DNA of 43,363 nt from Nitrospirota bacterium. Its GTDB lineage: Bacteria > Nitrospirota > Thermodesulfovibrionia > Thermodesulfovibrionales > UBA6898. The translations under genes were made by a program, and so were the position numbers. The stretch spans positions 1 through 43,363 of the forward strand of contig JAJRYC010000014.1 of NCBI GenBank assembly GCA_024275975.1, given 5' to 3'. The notes below the pieces were generated by a model, which was not told the DNA's origin, ran no database searches, and worked only from the letters and a program-made list of their open reading frames with translations. Below are positions 18,169 through 26,734 of the stretch, piece after piece (position 1 is the first letter of the stretch; the number at the start of each line of letters is the position of its first letter).

Positions 18169-18616
18169 GTTCAGGCCTTATAAATATCCCTGCCGGCGCA
18201 TTCAACAGGGACTGCATTATAGCGATAAACAAAGCGTTAGAGATTGCCGTTGGCATTGTATCGAATAAACTTCTTGCAAGAAATACAATGGTGTTGTCGA
18301 TAAGTGTAAAAAATGATACGGCGATTATACCCAGCAACGGGGTCCACCTGAAAAACCCTCCCGAGGTGAAAAAGGGGACCGAGAAGCCTATTATTCCCTT
18401 CGCAAGCATATTCGGCCCTAAAATTGTTGAAGACAGGATGTCTTCCAGCGCGCCGATGGCACCCCCTAACAGCAGGCTTTTTGTCTGTCCGTACCTTGTT
18501 CCGGCATAATAGACCAGCAGTGTGGTCAGGTCGAGAGGGACTCCAATAACAGAAAGCCTGCCCTGCAGGATGAAGGAAAGAAATATCAGTATCAGCCAGT
18601 ATAAGAAGTGTCTCAC
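18158..18616 (-). CDS. mreD: MreD, rod-shape membrane protein
   Basis: A 152-residue, highly hydrophobic protein with about five membrane segments and the short length typical of MreD. It has little sequence conservation by itself; the call rests on topology plus position between mreC and mrdA. It overlaps the mreC stop by 4 bases (ATGA) and the mrdA start by 11. It belongs to the elongasome. Confidence 0.88.
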   Translation of the reverse strand: MRHFLYWLILIFLSFILQGRLSVIGVPLDLTTLLVYYAGTRYGQTKSLLLGGAIGALEDILSSTILGPNMLAKGIIGFSVPFFTSGGFFRWTPLLGIIAVSFFTLIDNTIVFLARSLFDTMPTAISNALFIAIMQSLLNAPAGIFIRPEHAD

Positions 18617-19392
18617 CTGACTATTAACACTTCCTCTATTCCGGTATCGTCCTGAAAAGGGACTACTTCAATCTGGCGAAAGTAACCACCGTCTTTTTTA
18701 TCGTGCACCTTTGATACATATCCTACGGGAATCCCAGGGGGGAATAATGAGTCAAGCCCCGAGGTTATTAAAGTGTCGCCGTTTTTTATCTCTTCTTCAT
18801 ATGGAATGTACTTGAGAATACATTTCCCCGTACCCGTGCCCGAGATTATCCCTTCCGTTCTGGTTTCCTGTTGCCTGACTGCGGCGGAAAAATTTATATC
18901 CGTCAGCAGCATTAGCCGGGAATATGAATCCGAGACATCCAGAATTTTTCCTGCAAGCCCCTTAGGGGTCATCGCAGTCATGTCTTTTTTGACGCCATCT
19001 TTCAGCCCCCTGTCGAGTATAAGGATGTTTTTTGGATGATCAATGCCTCTTGCGATGACCCTGGCCGATACAATATAGTTCTTTCTGCTTTCCCTGAGTT
19101 TCAGCAGCTCCCGCAGTCTTCTGTTTTCTATCAGGGCTTCCTGGCCCCGTTCTTTTTCCATCAACAGTTTTCTGACCTGCTGCTGCAGTAACCTGTTTTC
19201 TTCGTCACGCAACATCATTGTTTTGAAAGGTTTTGTGACTGCGTCGATAAGGTCTTCTGTTATCTCGAAAGAACTGTCAAGGATACTGTTTATGAAGTCT
19301 ATATGCAGCAAACGACCTTTTTTGCTCTGGTAAGTCATCAGGATAAAGGTGATTATTACGAAGATGAAAAAAAAGTATTTTTTCCTCTGCAT
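18613..19392 (-). CDS. mreC: MreC, rod-shape determining protein
   Basis: A 259-residue protein with a single N-terminal membrane segment (about residues 5-21), a coiled coil (about 60-95, rich in Leu/Glu/Arg) and two periplasmic beta domains. Typical sequence features are ARVIARGIDHPKNILILDRG, VLEVSDSYSRLMLLTD-like ILDVSDSYSRLMLLTDINF, and a closing SGLDSLFPPGIPVGYVSKV. It links cytoplasmic MreB to PBP2/RodA. It begins 6 bases after the mreB stop and overlaps mreD by 4 bases. Confidence 0.93.
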   Translation of the reverse strand: MQRKKYFFFIFVIITFILMTYQSKKGRLLHIDFINSILDSSFEITEDLIDAVTKPFKTMMLRDEENRLLQQQVRKLLMEKERGQEALIENRRLRELLKLRESRKNYIVSARVIARGIDHPKNILILDRGLKDGVKKDMTAMTPKGLAGKILDVSDSYSRLMLLTDINFSAAVRQQETRTEGIISGTGTGKCILKYIPYEEEIKNGDTLITSGLDSLFPPGIPVGYVSKVHDKKDGGYFRQIEVVPFQDDTGIEEVLIVR

Positions 19393-19398
19393 TGTTAA

Positions 19399-20429
19399 TT
19401 AATTGATGGCTATTCTACGCAGTAATTCCAGCTCATCAAGCATTTTCCCTACACCTATAACAATTGCGGTCAAGGGGTTCTCCGCAACGATGACCGGCAG
19501 GCCCGTCTCCTGTTTGATCAGTAAGTCTATCCCGCGAAGAAGCGCCCCTCCGCCGGCCAGAACGATACCTCTGTCAACAATATCAGCCGCAAGCTCCGGG
19601 GGGGTGTTTTCAAGTGCCAGCCGTATTGTATCCAGTATGATGTTTATCGGTTCGGTTAAGGCCTCGCGTATCTCGTTTTCATTTATGGTTATGGTCTTTG
19701 GTATGCCGGATATCAGGTCTCTTCCCTTGATATCCATAACGCGCTTTTCAGCGTCCTCCATGATAAAGGCCGACCCGAGATTTATTTTTATCTGCTCTGT
19801 TGTCATTTCACCGACCATCAGGCTATATCTTCTTTTTATGTAAGCCATGATAGCCTCATCCATTTTATCGCCGCCGACTCTTACGGCCTTGCAGTAAACC
19901 ACGCCGTCAAGGGAAATTACCGCGACATCAGTCGTTCCTCCTCCGATATCGACGATCATGTTGCCGGACGGTTCGCCTACGGGGAGACCGACACCGATCG
20001 CCGCGGCCATGGGCTCTTCTACCAGATAGACTTCCCTGGCCCCTGATGCTTCCGCCGCATCCTTGACTGCCCTCTGTTCGACCTGGGTGATACCGGATGG
20101 CACACCGATGATGACCCTTGGAGAGACAAAGCTACGCCGGTTATGGACCTTTTTTATGAAATACTTGAGCATTTCCCCGGTTGCGTCAAAGTCCGCGATA
20201 ACACCTTCTTTCATCGGCCTTATTGTCATGATGTTAGCCGGTGTCTTACCCAGCATTCTCTTTGCCTCTCTGCCGACGGCAACCGTTTTTTTGTTGTCTT
20301 TTCTTATTACCACAACAGACGGTTCGTCGCATACAATGCCTTTCCCCTGACATAGACAAGGGTGTTGGCAGTGCCAAGGTCTATAGCGAGGTCATTTGAG
20401 AATAATCCTAAAATACTGCTGAAAAACAT
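19399..20429 (-). CDS. mreB: MreB actin-like protein, frameshifted at codon 30
   Basis: The shape-determining actin homologue. ATG at 20429-20427 follows a good ribosome binding site (GGAGG, minus strand). It encodes [19 protein letters not shown] then [11 protein letters not shown], a normal MreB N-terminus with the phosphate-1 motif DLGTANT. After codon 30 the frame is wrong: the expected [14 protein letters not shown] continues only in the -1 frame, which stays open to the TAA at 19399. Later signatures are intact ([32 protein letters not shown]). The shift falls exactly on G-GGA-AAG (20346-20340). With one -1 slip the product is 343 residues, normal for MreB. Without it only a peptide of about 40 residues is made, or a late ATG at 20313 gives a protein without the ATP-binding N-terminus. 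One missing base in the sequence is the simplest cause. Confidence 0.9.
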
Positions 20430-20451
20430 TATGCCTCCAACATCTATATTA

Positions 20452-20856
20452 TCATTTTTCTATTACAATTGTGTCGGCCAGTTCATCTCCCAGCCGTTTA
20501 CCGTCCCTGCTGCCGAGGACAAGAATAAATTCAAGGGCGAATACAAGAATCGAAAATATCCATCCTACCCAGGGGACAAACCAGAAAATATATCCGGCAG
20601 CAAGAGTGCTATTTCTTAAAATGGAATCTTTAAAGCTGCAGGGACCATCGGTTTTAGTGGAAACCACCCTTAAATTAATCAGTTTTTTGCCGATGCTTTC
20701 GCCATTTCGAAACCCGTCCCCCAGGAGAAGATACGCAAGTCCGGCGAGATGGCCTGCTTTAGGGATAATTGCAGCCACTGCGACAATCAGGATGAAATCG
20801 ACGGCCTTAGCCGCAGCTCTAAGAAGGATCCCGGGACCCCTTAGTTCCTCAGACAT
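20452..20856 (-). CDS. RDD-family membrane protein
   Basis: A protein of 134 residues if started at ATG 20856 (MSEELRGPG). The frame is open to 20931, which would add 25 residues. RDD-type features are [13 protein letters not shown] (opening Arg-Asp helix), [20 protein letters not shown] (about 48-67) and the C-terminal [18 protein letters not shown]. Three membrane segments are visible. Function in this family is poorly known; some are Na+/H+ antiporters. Neither start has a clear ribosome binding site. Its stop is 23 bases before the mreB start, so it may be the first gene of the mre transcript. Confidence 0.75.
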   Translation of the reverse strand: MSEELRGPGILLRAAAKAVDFILIVAVAAIIPKAGHLAGLAYLLLGDGFRNGESIGKKLINLRVVSTKTDGPCSFKDSILRNSTLAAGYIFWFVPWVGWIFSILVFALEFILVLGSRDGKRLGDELADTIVIEK

Positions 20857-21059
20857 TAAGCATACTAACAAAACGCCCCGGGATTTTTCAATGAGTCCTT
20901 TAATATTTTTTAAAAATAGCATAAAATACAAGCCGTTCGGGGAAAGCCCGCTGACAACAGGTGAGTTGTCCGTCAGGACAAAATCCCCGGCGGGAGTATT
21001 TAGTCTTTTAAGTTTCGGAGTAATTTATAAACAGACTCTTAATATAGAGGTGGTATTTG

Positions 21060-21650
21060 ATGACTATAGTGCTTGCCACAACGAACAGGAAAAAGATTGA
21101 AGAGATAACAAGAATGTTTGCCGGCTTTAATGTCCGGTTCCTGCCGCTGGATTCTTTTCCGGACTGTCCGGAAATAATAGAAGATGGAAAGACTTTCAGG
21201 GCCAATGCAGTTAAAAAGGCGGTAAGTATTTCGAAAATCACTGGACATCCCGCGATAGCGGATGACTCCGGGCTTGAGGTCAGGGCGCTTGGTGGGGCCC
21301 CCGGCATTTTCTCCGCGAGATATGCGGGGGAAGGGGCGGATGACGAAAAAAATGTAAGAAAACTGCTTCGGGAGATGAAAGGCCTTGAAGACCGGGACAG
21401 GGAAGCGAGGTTTGTCTGCTGCATGGCGTTTGCCGGTCCTGACGGGAGTTGTAAGACCTTCACCGGCTATATTAGCGGTATGATCGGCCGACGGCGGAAG
21501 GGCTTCAATGGATTCGGCTATGACCCTGTTTTTTATCCGGCCGGTCATGACCGGACATTTGCAGAGATGTCCGATTCAGAAAAAGACAGTCTGAGCCACA
21601 GAGGAAAGGCGATGAAAAAATTGTATGCCTATTTGAGGAAAATATTATAA
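21060..21650 (+). CDS. rdgB: RdgB/HAM1-type dITP/XTP pyrophosphatase
   Basis: A 196-residue nucleotide-pool sanitising enzyme that hydrolyses dITP, ITP and XTP to monophosphates. Motifs are TTNRKKIEEI (N-terminus), AIADDSGLEV (about residues 64-73, general base Asp), GGAPGIFSARYAG (about 77-89), NGFGYDPVF (about 150-158) and SHRGKAMKKL near the end. The start chosen is ATG 21060, with AGAGGTGG about 7 bases upstream; a TTG directly before it is less likely. The gene is divergent from the RDD/mre group and separated from adk by 249 bases. Confidence 0.92.
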   Translation: MTIVLATTNRKKIEEITRMFAGFNVRFLPLDSFPDCPEIIEDGKTFRANAVKKAVSISKITGHPAIADDSGLEVRALGGAPGIFSARYAGEGADDEKNVRKLLREMKGLEDRDREARFVCCMAFAGPDGSCKTFTGYISGMIGRRRKGFNGFGYDPVFYPAGHDRTFAEMSDSEKDSLSHRGKAMKKLYAYLRKIL

Positions 21651-21753
21651 TTTTTTAAAGGGTTAACCGGTTTTGTCATCTTTTTAAAACAGGTGTTTAA
21701 CTTGAAAAGTTAGATTAATAAGGAATTTTTATCTATCTATCAAAAATATGAAT

Positions 21754-21783
21754 TTGACTTAAAAGAGCCTAAAGCCGCATATT
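21754..21783 (+). promoter_or_regulatory. Possible promoter upstream of adk
   Basis: TTGACT (21754-21759), an 18-base spacer and CATATT (21778-21783) in an AT-rich 249-base gap. The leader to the adk ATG would be about 110 bases. If real, this starts the adk-sat-apr-qmo run. No other structure is obvious in this gap. Confidence 0.35.
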
Positions 21784-21899
21784 TATACAATTTCAATCAT
21801 TATGTGTATCTGATGCTTGTTAAATAATTTTGTTTGAAATCACGCAGTTTTGAACCTTTTCAGAATTTAGAACTTTTAAAGCTAAGTTAGGAGGCAGTT

Positions 21900-22547
21900 A
21901 TGAGACTAGTACTATTAGGTGCGCCTGGAGCCGGTAAAGGGACACAGGCCAAGAAACTTATCGAGAAATATTCTATTCCTCAGATCTCGACAGGCGACAT
22001 TTTAAGGAAGGCGGTGGCTGATGGTACTCCGCTGGGTAAAGAGGCAAAGGCGGTTATGGACAAGGGGGAACTCGTTCCGGACAAGGTCGTGCTGGGCCTG
22101 GTTGAGGAAAGACTGAAGCAGGATGACTGTAAAAACGGATACATTCTCGACGGTTTTCCGAGAAATACAGCCCAGGCTGAGGCGCTTGACGCAATTCTGG
22201 TTTCGATGGGCGCTCCGCTCTCGGTGGCGTTAAGTGTCGATGTGGATAAGGATGACCTGATGAAGAGACTGACCGGCAGGAGAACGTGCAGAAACTGTCA
22301 GCAGATGTACAATATCTATTTTTCCATGCCGAAGACGGAAGGTGTCTGCGATAAATGCGGCGGCGAACTCTACCAGAGGGATGATGACAAGGAAGAGACG
22401 ATAAAAAAGAGACTCGAAGTTTATGAGGCGCAGACCGCGCCGCTAATCGAATATTACAGCAAGAAGGGAATACTTAAATCTATCCAGGGTATCGGTTCAA
22501 TAGATGAGATTTTCGAGAAAGTCTGCTCAGTTCTGGAAGGCAGATAG
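21900..22547 (+). CDS. adk: Adenylate kinase
   Basis: A 215-residue long-type adenylate kinase (ATP + AMP = 2 ADP). Features are P-loop GAPGAGKGTQAKK (residues 7-19), STGDILRKAV (AMP site), GFPRNTAQAEAL (about 85-96) and a zinc-binding LID with four Cys (CRNC ... CDKC, about 130-153). A strong ribosome binding site (AGGAGG) precedes the ATG. Its place at the head of the sat-aprBA-qmoABC run is meaningful: APS reduction releases AMP, and this enzyme brings it back to ADP. Confidence 0.96.
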   Translation: MRLVLLGAPGAGKGTQAKKLIEKYSIPQISTGDILRKAVADGTPLGKEAKAVMDKGELVPDKVVLGLVEERLKQDDCKNGYILDGFPRNTAQAEALDAILVSMGAPLSVALSVDVDKDDLMKRLTGRRTCRNCQQMYNIYFSMPKTEGVCDKCGGELYQRDDDKEETIKKRLEVYEAQTAPLIEYYSKKGILKSIQGIGSIDEIFEKVCSVLEGR

Positions 22548-22566
22548 GCTTTGGTGGAATTATTGG

Positions 22567-22594
22567 TTTATTGAGAACATAAAGGCTCAATAAA
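22567..22594. promoter_or_regulatory. Inverted repeat between adk and sat
   Basis: A perfect 9-bp inverted repeat, TTTATTGAG (22567-22575) and CTCAATAAA (22586-22594), with a 10-base gap, in the 88-base adk-sat spacer. It could be an operator or an mRNA hairpin; there is no T-tract after it. A TTGAGA at 22571-22576 and GATAAT at 22596-22601 could mark a weak promoter (19-base spacing). Confidence 0.35.
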
Positions 22595-22635
22595 TGATAA
22601 TTGACGGAAATAATAGATAAACAGGAGGAATCAGC

Positions 22636-23850
22636 ATGGCACTAGTAAACCCACACGGGAAACAAAAAACATTGATGCCACTTTTGTTGCAGGGGGAAGC
22701 GCTCGCTGCAGAGAAGGAAAAGGCCAAGACCCTCACAGAGGTCAGGGTTACTTCGAGAGAAGCTGGTGACCTTATAATGCTCGGAATAGGCGGTTTTACT
22801 CCGCTTACGGGTTTTATGGGTTACGACGACTGGAAAGGGGTCTGTGATGAATATAAGATGACGGACGGCACTTTCTGGCCGATACCGGTAACGCTTTCCA
22901 CTTCAGAGGGACAGGCCAATAGCATTGGGGCGAACCAGGAGATTGCGCTGGTGGATGAAGAGACCGGCGAAGTTATGGCGACCATGAAGGTGGAGGACAA
23001 GTACAAAATAGACAAGACCCATGAATGCAATCAGGTTTTCAAAACCGCGGACATGGAGCATCCAGGTGTCGCCAAAGTCATGGGGCAGGAAGAGGTCAAC
23101 CTTTCAGGACCTGTTAAAGTGTTGAGCGAAGGGATATTCCCGAAAGAATTCGGTGGGATTTACTTGAGGCCTTCGGAGACCAGGAAGATATTCGAAGAAA
23201 AGGGCTGGAGTACGGTTGCATGCCTGCAGCTCAGAAACCCGATGCATAGATCACATGAATACCTTGCAAAGATAGCTATCGAGACCTGCGACGGTGTGCT
23301 GATCCATCAGCTTCTCGGAAAGTTAAAACCAGGTGATATACCGGCGGATGTCAGAGTCAAGGCGATTAACAAGCTTACGGAGCTGTATTTCGTAAAAGAT
23401 ACAAGCATTCAGGCAGGTTATCCCCTTGATATGAGGTATGCCGGCCCGCGTGAAGCTTTGCTGCATGCCCTCTTCAGGCAGAATTATGGATGCAGCCACC
23501 AGATCATAGGCCGCGATCATGCGGGTGTCGGTGAATACTATGGACCGTTCGACGCCCAGAAGATATTCAACGAGATACCGGCTGACGCTTTAGAGACCAA
23601 GCCGCTCAAGATCGACTGGACATTTTATTGCGTTAAGTGTGACGGCATGGCTTCGATGAGAACATGTCCGCACGGCAAGGAAGACAGGCTTCTCCTCAGC
23701 GGTACAAAATTGAGAAAGATGCTTTCTGAGGGAGATGACGTTCCCGATCATTTCAGCCGCCCTGAAGTTCTGGAGATTTTAAGAGCATACTATGCGGGTT
23801 TGACAGAGAAGGTTGAGATAAAGACCCATAAATATTCAGAAGGTGCATAG
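22636..23850 (+). CDS. sat: Sulfate adenylyltransferase (ATP sulfurylase)
   Basis: A 404-residue ATP sulfurylase making APS and PPi from sulfate and ATP in the cytoplasm. Motifs are [13 protein letters not shown] (about residues 198-210, sulfate/ATP site with HxxH-like residues), [16 protein letters not shown] (about 293-308) and a zinc site [16 protein letters not shown] (about 332-347), then [12 protein letters not shown]. These are typical of the dissimilatory Sat of sulfate reducers. AGGAGG sits 8-13 bases before the ATG. It is the first energy-consuming step of the pathway encoded downstream; the PPi it releases is the substrate of hppA at the end of the run. Confidence 0.96.
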   Translation: MALVNPHGKQKTLMPLLLQGEALAAEKEKAKTLTEVRVTSREAGDLIMLGIGGFTPLTGFMGYDDWKGVCDEYKMTDGTFWPIPVTLSTSEGQANSIGANQEIALVDEETGEVMATMKVEDKYKIDKTHECNQVFKTADMEHPGVAKVMGQEEVNLSGPVKVLSEGIFPKEFGGIYLRPSETRKIFEEKGWSTVACLQLRNPMHRSHEYLAKIAIETCDGVLIHQLLGKLKPGDIPADVRVKAINKLTELYFVKDTSIQAGYPLDMRYAGPREALLHALFRQNYGCSHQIIGRDHAGVGEYYGPFDAQKIFNEIPADALETKPLKIDWTFYCVKCDGMASMRTCPHGKEDRLLLSGTKLRKMLSEGDDVPDHFSRPEVLEILRAYYAGLTEKVEIKTHKYSEGA

Positions 23851-24019
23851 AAAAATAACCAGATAAAAGGTGGCGGGCCGCGAATTTTTAATCGTAATTA
23901 CCGATTCCCCGTTACTGAATTATGAGAGGGGGTGAAGCTGGAAACCATATAATTTTAGAGAATATTTAAAAGTACTGTATAGTGCTTAAGTTTTAAAAAA
24001 CAGATAGGAGGTTTGAAAT

Positions 24020-24466
24020 ATGCCAAGTTTTGTAGATTCCGCAAAATGTGATGGTTGCAAGGGCGGCGAAAAGACTGCCTGTATGTATATCTGTCCGAGC
24101 GATTTAATGGTTTTAAATGTTGAAAGCATGAAGGCTTACAATCAGGAGCCGGAGCAGTGCTGGGAATGTTATTCCTGTGTAAAGATTTGCCCGCAGGGCG
24201 CGATTGCGGTCAGGGCCTACTCTGATATCGTTCCTCTCGGAGGCAGCGTTCAGCCGCTTATGAGCTCTGATTCGATTATGTGGACAATTGAGTTCAGAAA
24301 CGGCAACCTGCAGCGTTTCAAGTTCCCGATAAGAACAACTCCTGAAGGTTCGATCGACCCAAAAAATGAGGCGCACAAGGGCAAGGACCTTTCGGACAAC
24401 AGACTGTCTGATGAACAGATTGATAACGTGGAACTCATGAGCCCGATCGAATTACTCGGAAAATAA
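24020..24466 (+). CDS. aprB: Adenylylsulfate (APS) reductase beta subunit
   Basis: A 148-residue iron-sulfur subunit with two [4Fe-4S] clusters. Cluster ligands are visible in CDGCKGGEKTACMYICPSD (about residues 10-28) and CWECYSCVKICPQGAI (about 46-61). A C-terminal beta tail wraps the alpha subunit. It passes electrons from QmoABC to the FAD of AprA. A strong ribosome binding site (AGGAGG) precedes the ATG. The stop is 36 bases before aprA. Confidence 0.96.
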   Translation: MPSFVDSAKCDGCKGGEKTACMYICPSDLMVLNVESMKAYNQEPEQCWECYSCVKICPQGAIAVRAYSDIVPLGGSVQPLMSSDSIMWTIEFRNGNLQRFKFPIRTTPEGSIDPKNEAHKGKDLSDNRLSDEQIDNVELMSPIELLGK

Positions 24467-24502
24467 TTTACTATAATCTATTAACCAGAGGAGGAAAATA
24501 AT

Positions 24503-26452
24503 ATGGCATTACCAAACAAGCCATTGGGTGAATTAGTAGCAACTATAGATCCTGCTATCGAAGAGCTTGAAACAGATATTCTGTTTGTCGGCGGCGGAAT
24601 GGCGGTATGCGGAACAGCGTATGAGATCAGAAAGTGGGCGCCAGAGGGCACCAAGATGCTGCTTTGCGACAAGGCTGCACTCGAGAGAAGCGGTGCTGTC
24701 GCCCAGGGTCTTTCCGCTATCAATACATATCTGGGCGAGAACACCCCCGACGATTATGTAAGGATGGTAAGAAACGACCTTATGGGTATCGTAAGGGAAG
24801 ATCTGATCTTTGACGTTGGAAGACACGTTGACAGGTCGGTTTATCTGTTTGAGGAGTGGGGACTTCCTATCTGGAAGACCGGAGAAGACGGAAAGAGCCA
24901 TGACGGTTCCAAGGGCCTCACCCCGCTTAAAGAGGGCGGCAAGCCGGTACGTTCAGGCCGCTGGCAGATCATGATCAACGGTGAGTACTACAAAAGGATC
25001 GTTGCCGAGGCTGCGAAGGCCGCATTAGGTTCGGATAATATCATCGAAAGGTGCTTTATCGTAAAGCTCGTTCTCGATGCCAATGAGCCGAACAGAATTG
25101 CCGGAGCTGTCGGATTCAGCGTCAGGGAAAACAAGATATACGTAATCAAGACCAATGCGATGATTGTTGCATGCGGCGGCGCGGTTAACGTCTTCAGGCC
25201 GAGGGCGACCGGTGAAGGTATGGGCAGATGCTGGTATCCAGTATGGAACGCCGGTTCAACTTATACAATGTGCCAGGAAGTCGGTGCTGAGATGACAATG
25301 ATGGAGAACAGGTTCGTGCCTGCGAGGTTTAAGGACGGCTACGGTCCTGTCGGCGCATGGTTCCTGCTCTTTAAAGCAAAGGCGACGAACACCCTTGGTG
25401 AGAACTACATGGTGACAAACGCCGAGATGCTCAAGCAGTATCCTCCATACGGCCTTGCCAAAGTACCTGCTTCCTGCCTCAGAAACCATCTCATGCTGAA
25501 AGAGATGAGAGAAGGAAGAGGACCTATCATTATGGATACACCGACAGCTCTCTCGAATCTCGCCGCGAACATGACTCCAAAGGAAGTAAAACATCTCATA
25601 GCCGAGGCGTGGGAAGACTTTCTTGATATGTCGGTCGGCCAGGCAGGCATCTGGGCGGGCATGAACATCGAGCCTGAAAAAGTCGGGTCCGAGATTATGC
25701 CTACAGAGCCTTATCTCCTCGGTTCACACTCAGGCTGCTGCGGTATCTGGGTTAGCGGTCCTGAAGAAGACTGGGTGCCTGACGCATACAAGTGGGGCTA
25801 CAAGGGCATGACAACCGTCAAGGGCCTGTTTACCGCAGGTGACGGCACAGGCGCATCCGGACACAAATTTTCCTCCGGCTCACATGCAGAGGGCAGGATG
25901 GTCGCAAAGTCAATGGTCAAATTTGTCGGCGACAACAAGGACTTCAAGCCGGCTCTCAAGGAATCCATCAAGGATCTGGCAGACCTGGTTTACAAGCCTG
26001 TCAAGACATTCATTGACAACTTTGAGCAGACCACGGCAGCTGATCTAAACCCGAATTACATCAAGCCGAACGGGTTCCAGAAGAGGCTGATAAAGATCAC
26101 TGACGAATACGGCGGTGGAGTATCAACATCCTATGTTACAAGCAAGGCAATGCTTGACAGGGCTTTTGAGCTCCTCGGTATGCTCAGGGAAGACTCCGAG
26201 AAGATGGCGGCCGGCGATCTGCATGAGCTGCTGAGGGCCTGGGAGAATTACCACAGGCTCGGCACGGTCGAATCTCATCTGAGACATATCCTGTTCAGGG
26301 AGGAGTCCAGGTATCCTGGCTTCTACTACAGGTCGGACTTCGATATTGTTGATGAAGAGAACTGGAAGTGCTTTGTAAACTCCAAGTATGATCCGGAAAA
26401 GAAGGAATGGGATGTATTCAAGAAAGAATATGTCCAGTTAATACCTGACTAA
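24503..26452 (+). CDS. aprA: Adenylylsulfate (APS) reductase alpha subunit
   Basis: A 649-residue FAD subunit of APS reductase, which reduces APS to sulfite and AMP. The FAD-binding fold begins at TDILFVGGGMAVCGTAYEI (about residues 27-45). Other signatures are GRWQIMINGEYYKRIVAEAA, MIVACGGAVNVFRP, ENRFVPARFKDGYGPVGAWF, LGSHSGCCGIWVSGPEEDW and GLFTAGDGTGASGHKFSSGS. Length agrees with the family (about 620-670). A ribosome binding site GAGGAGG precedes the ATG. A very strong hairpin follows the stop, which could set aprBA transcript ends apart from qmo. Confidence 0.97.
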   Translation: MALPNKPLGELVATIDPAIEELETDILFVGGGMAVCGTAYEIRKWAPEGTKMLLCDKAALERSGAVAQGLSAINTYLGENTPDDYVRMVRNDLMGIVREDLIFDVGRHVDRSVYLFEEWGLPIWKTGEDGKSHDGSKGLTPLKEGGKPVRSGRWQIMINGEYYKRIVAEAAKAALGSDNIIERCFIVKLVLDANEPNRIAGAVGFSVRENKIYVIKTNAMIVACGGAVNVFRPRATGEGMGRCWYPVWNAGSTYTMCQEVGAEMTMMENRFVPARFKDGYGPVGAWFLLFKAKATNTLGENYMVTNAEMLKQYPPYGLAKVPASCLRNHLMLKEMREGRGPIIMDTPTALSNLAANMTPKEVKHLIAEAWEDFLDMSVGQAGIWAGMNIEPEKVGSEIMPTEPYLLGSHSGCCGIWVSGPEEDWVPDAYKWGYKGMTTVKGLFTAGDGTGASGHKFSSGSHAEGRMVAKSMVKFVGDNKDFKPALKESIKDLADLVYKPVKTFIDNFEQTTAADLNPNYIKPNGFQKRLIKITDEYGGGVSTSYVTSKAMLDRAFELLGMLREDSEKMAAGDLHELLRAWENYHRLGTVESHLRHILFREESRYPGFYYRSDFDIVDEENWKCFVNSKYDPEKKEWDVFKKEYVQLIPD

Positions 26453-26479
26453 TCCAGGAGTTTATCAGGATTTAAATTA

Positions 26480-26521
26480 CCCGATTGTGCCCGGGGTTTT
26501 GTACCCCCGGGCACAATCGGG
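26480..26521 (+). terminator. Strong hairpin between aprA and qmoA (partial terminator or processing site)
   Basis: A perfect 17-bp stem (26480-26496 with 26505-26521; arms start CCCGATTGTGCCC) with an 8-base loop TTTTGTAC. No U-tract follows, so it may be an mRNA end-stabilising or processing element rather than a complete terminator. Confidence 0.55.
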
Positions 26522-26595
26522 GTTAAATATAAGCTGTTGATTCAGCAAGGGATTTTAACCGCTCCTTGACGGCGAACTGTTCGAGGATGAAGATA

Positions 26596-26628
26596 AGTAT
26601 TCGCCTCCCGTCGCGGGAGTGATATACT
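26596..26628 (+). promoter_or_regulatory. Second stem-loop in the qmoA leader
   Basis: CTCCCG (26605-26610) pairs with CGGGAG (26614-26619); outside a 4-base internal loop, AGTAT (26596-26600) pairs with ATACT (26624-26628). It lies about 107 bases before the qmoA ATG. A TTGACG at about 26566 could be part of a weak promoter. No known riboswitch is recognised. Confidence 0.35.
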
Positions 26629-26734
26629 GATGTAAAGTTTCTTGCTGAGGCAACAGAAATACCGGACAGGACAGAATGAAAGTTTCAGGATCAGAATTAG
26701 CTTTATAATCTGATGAAAACAATGGAGGACTAAA

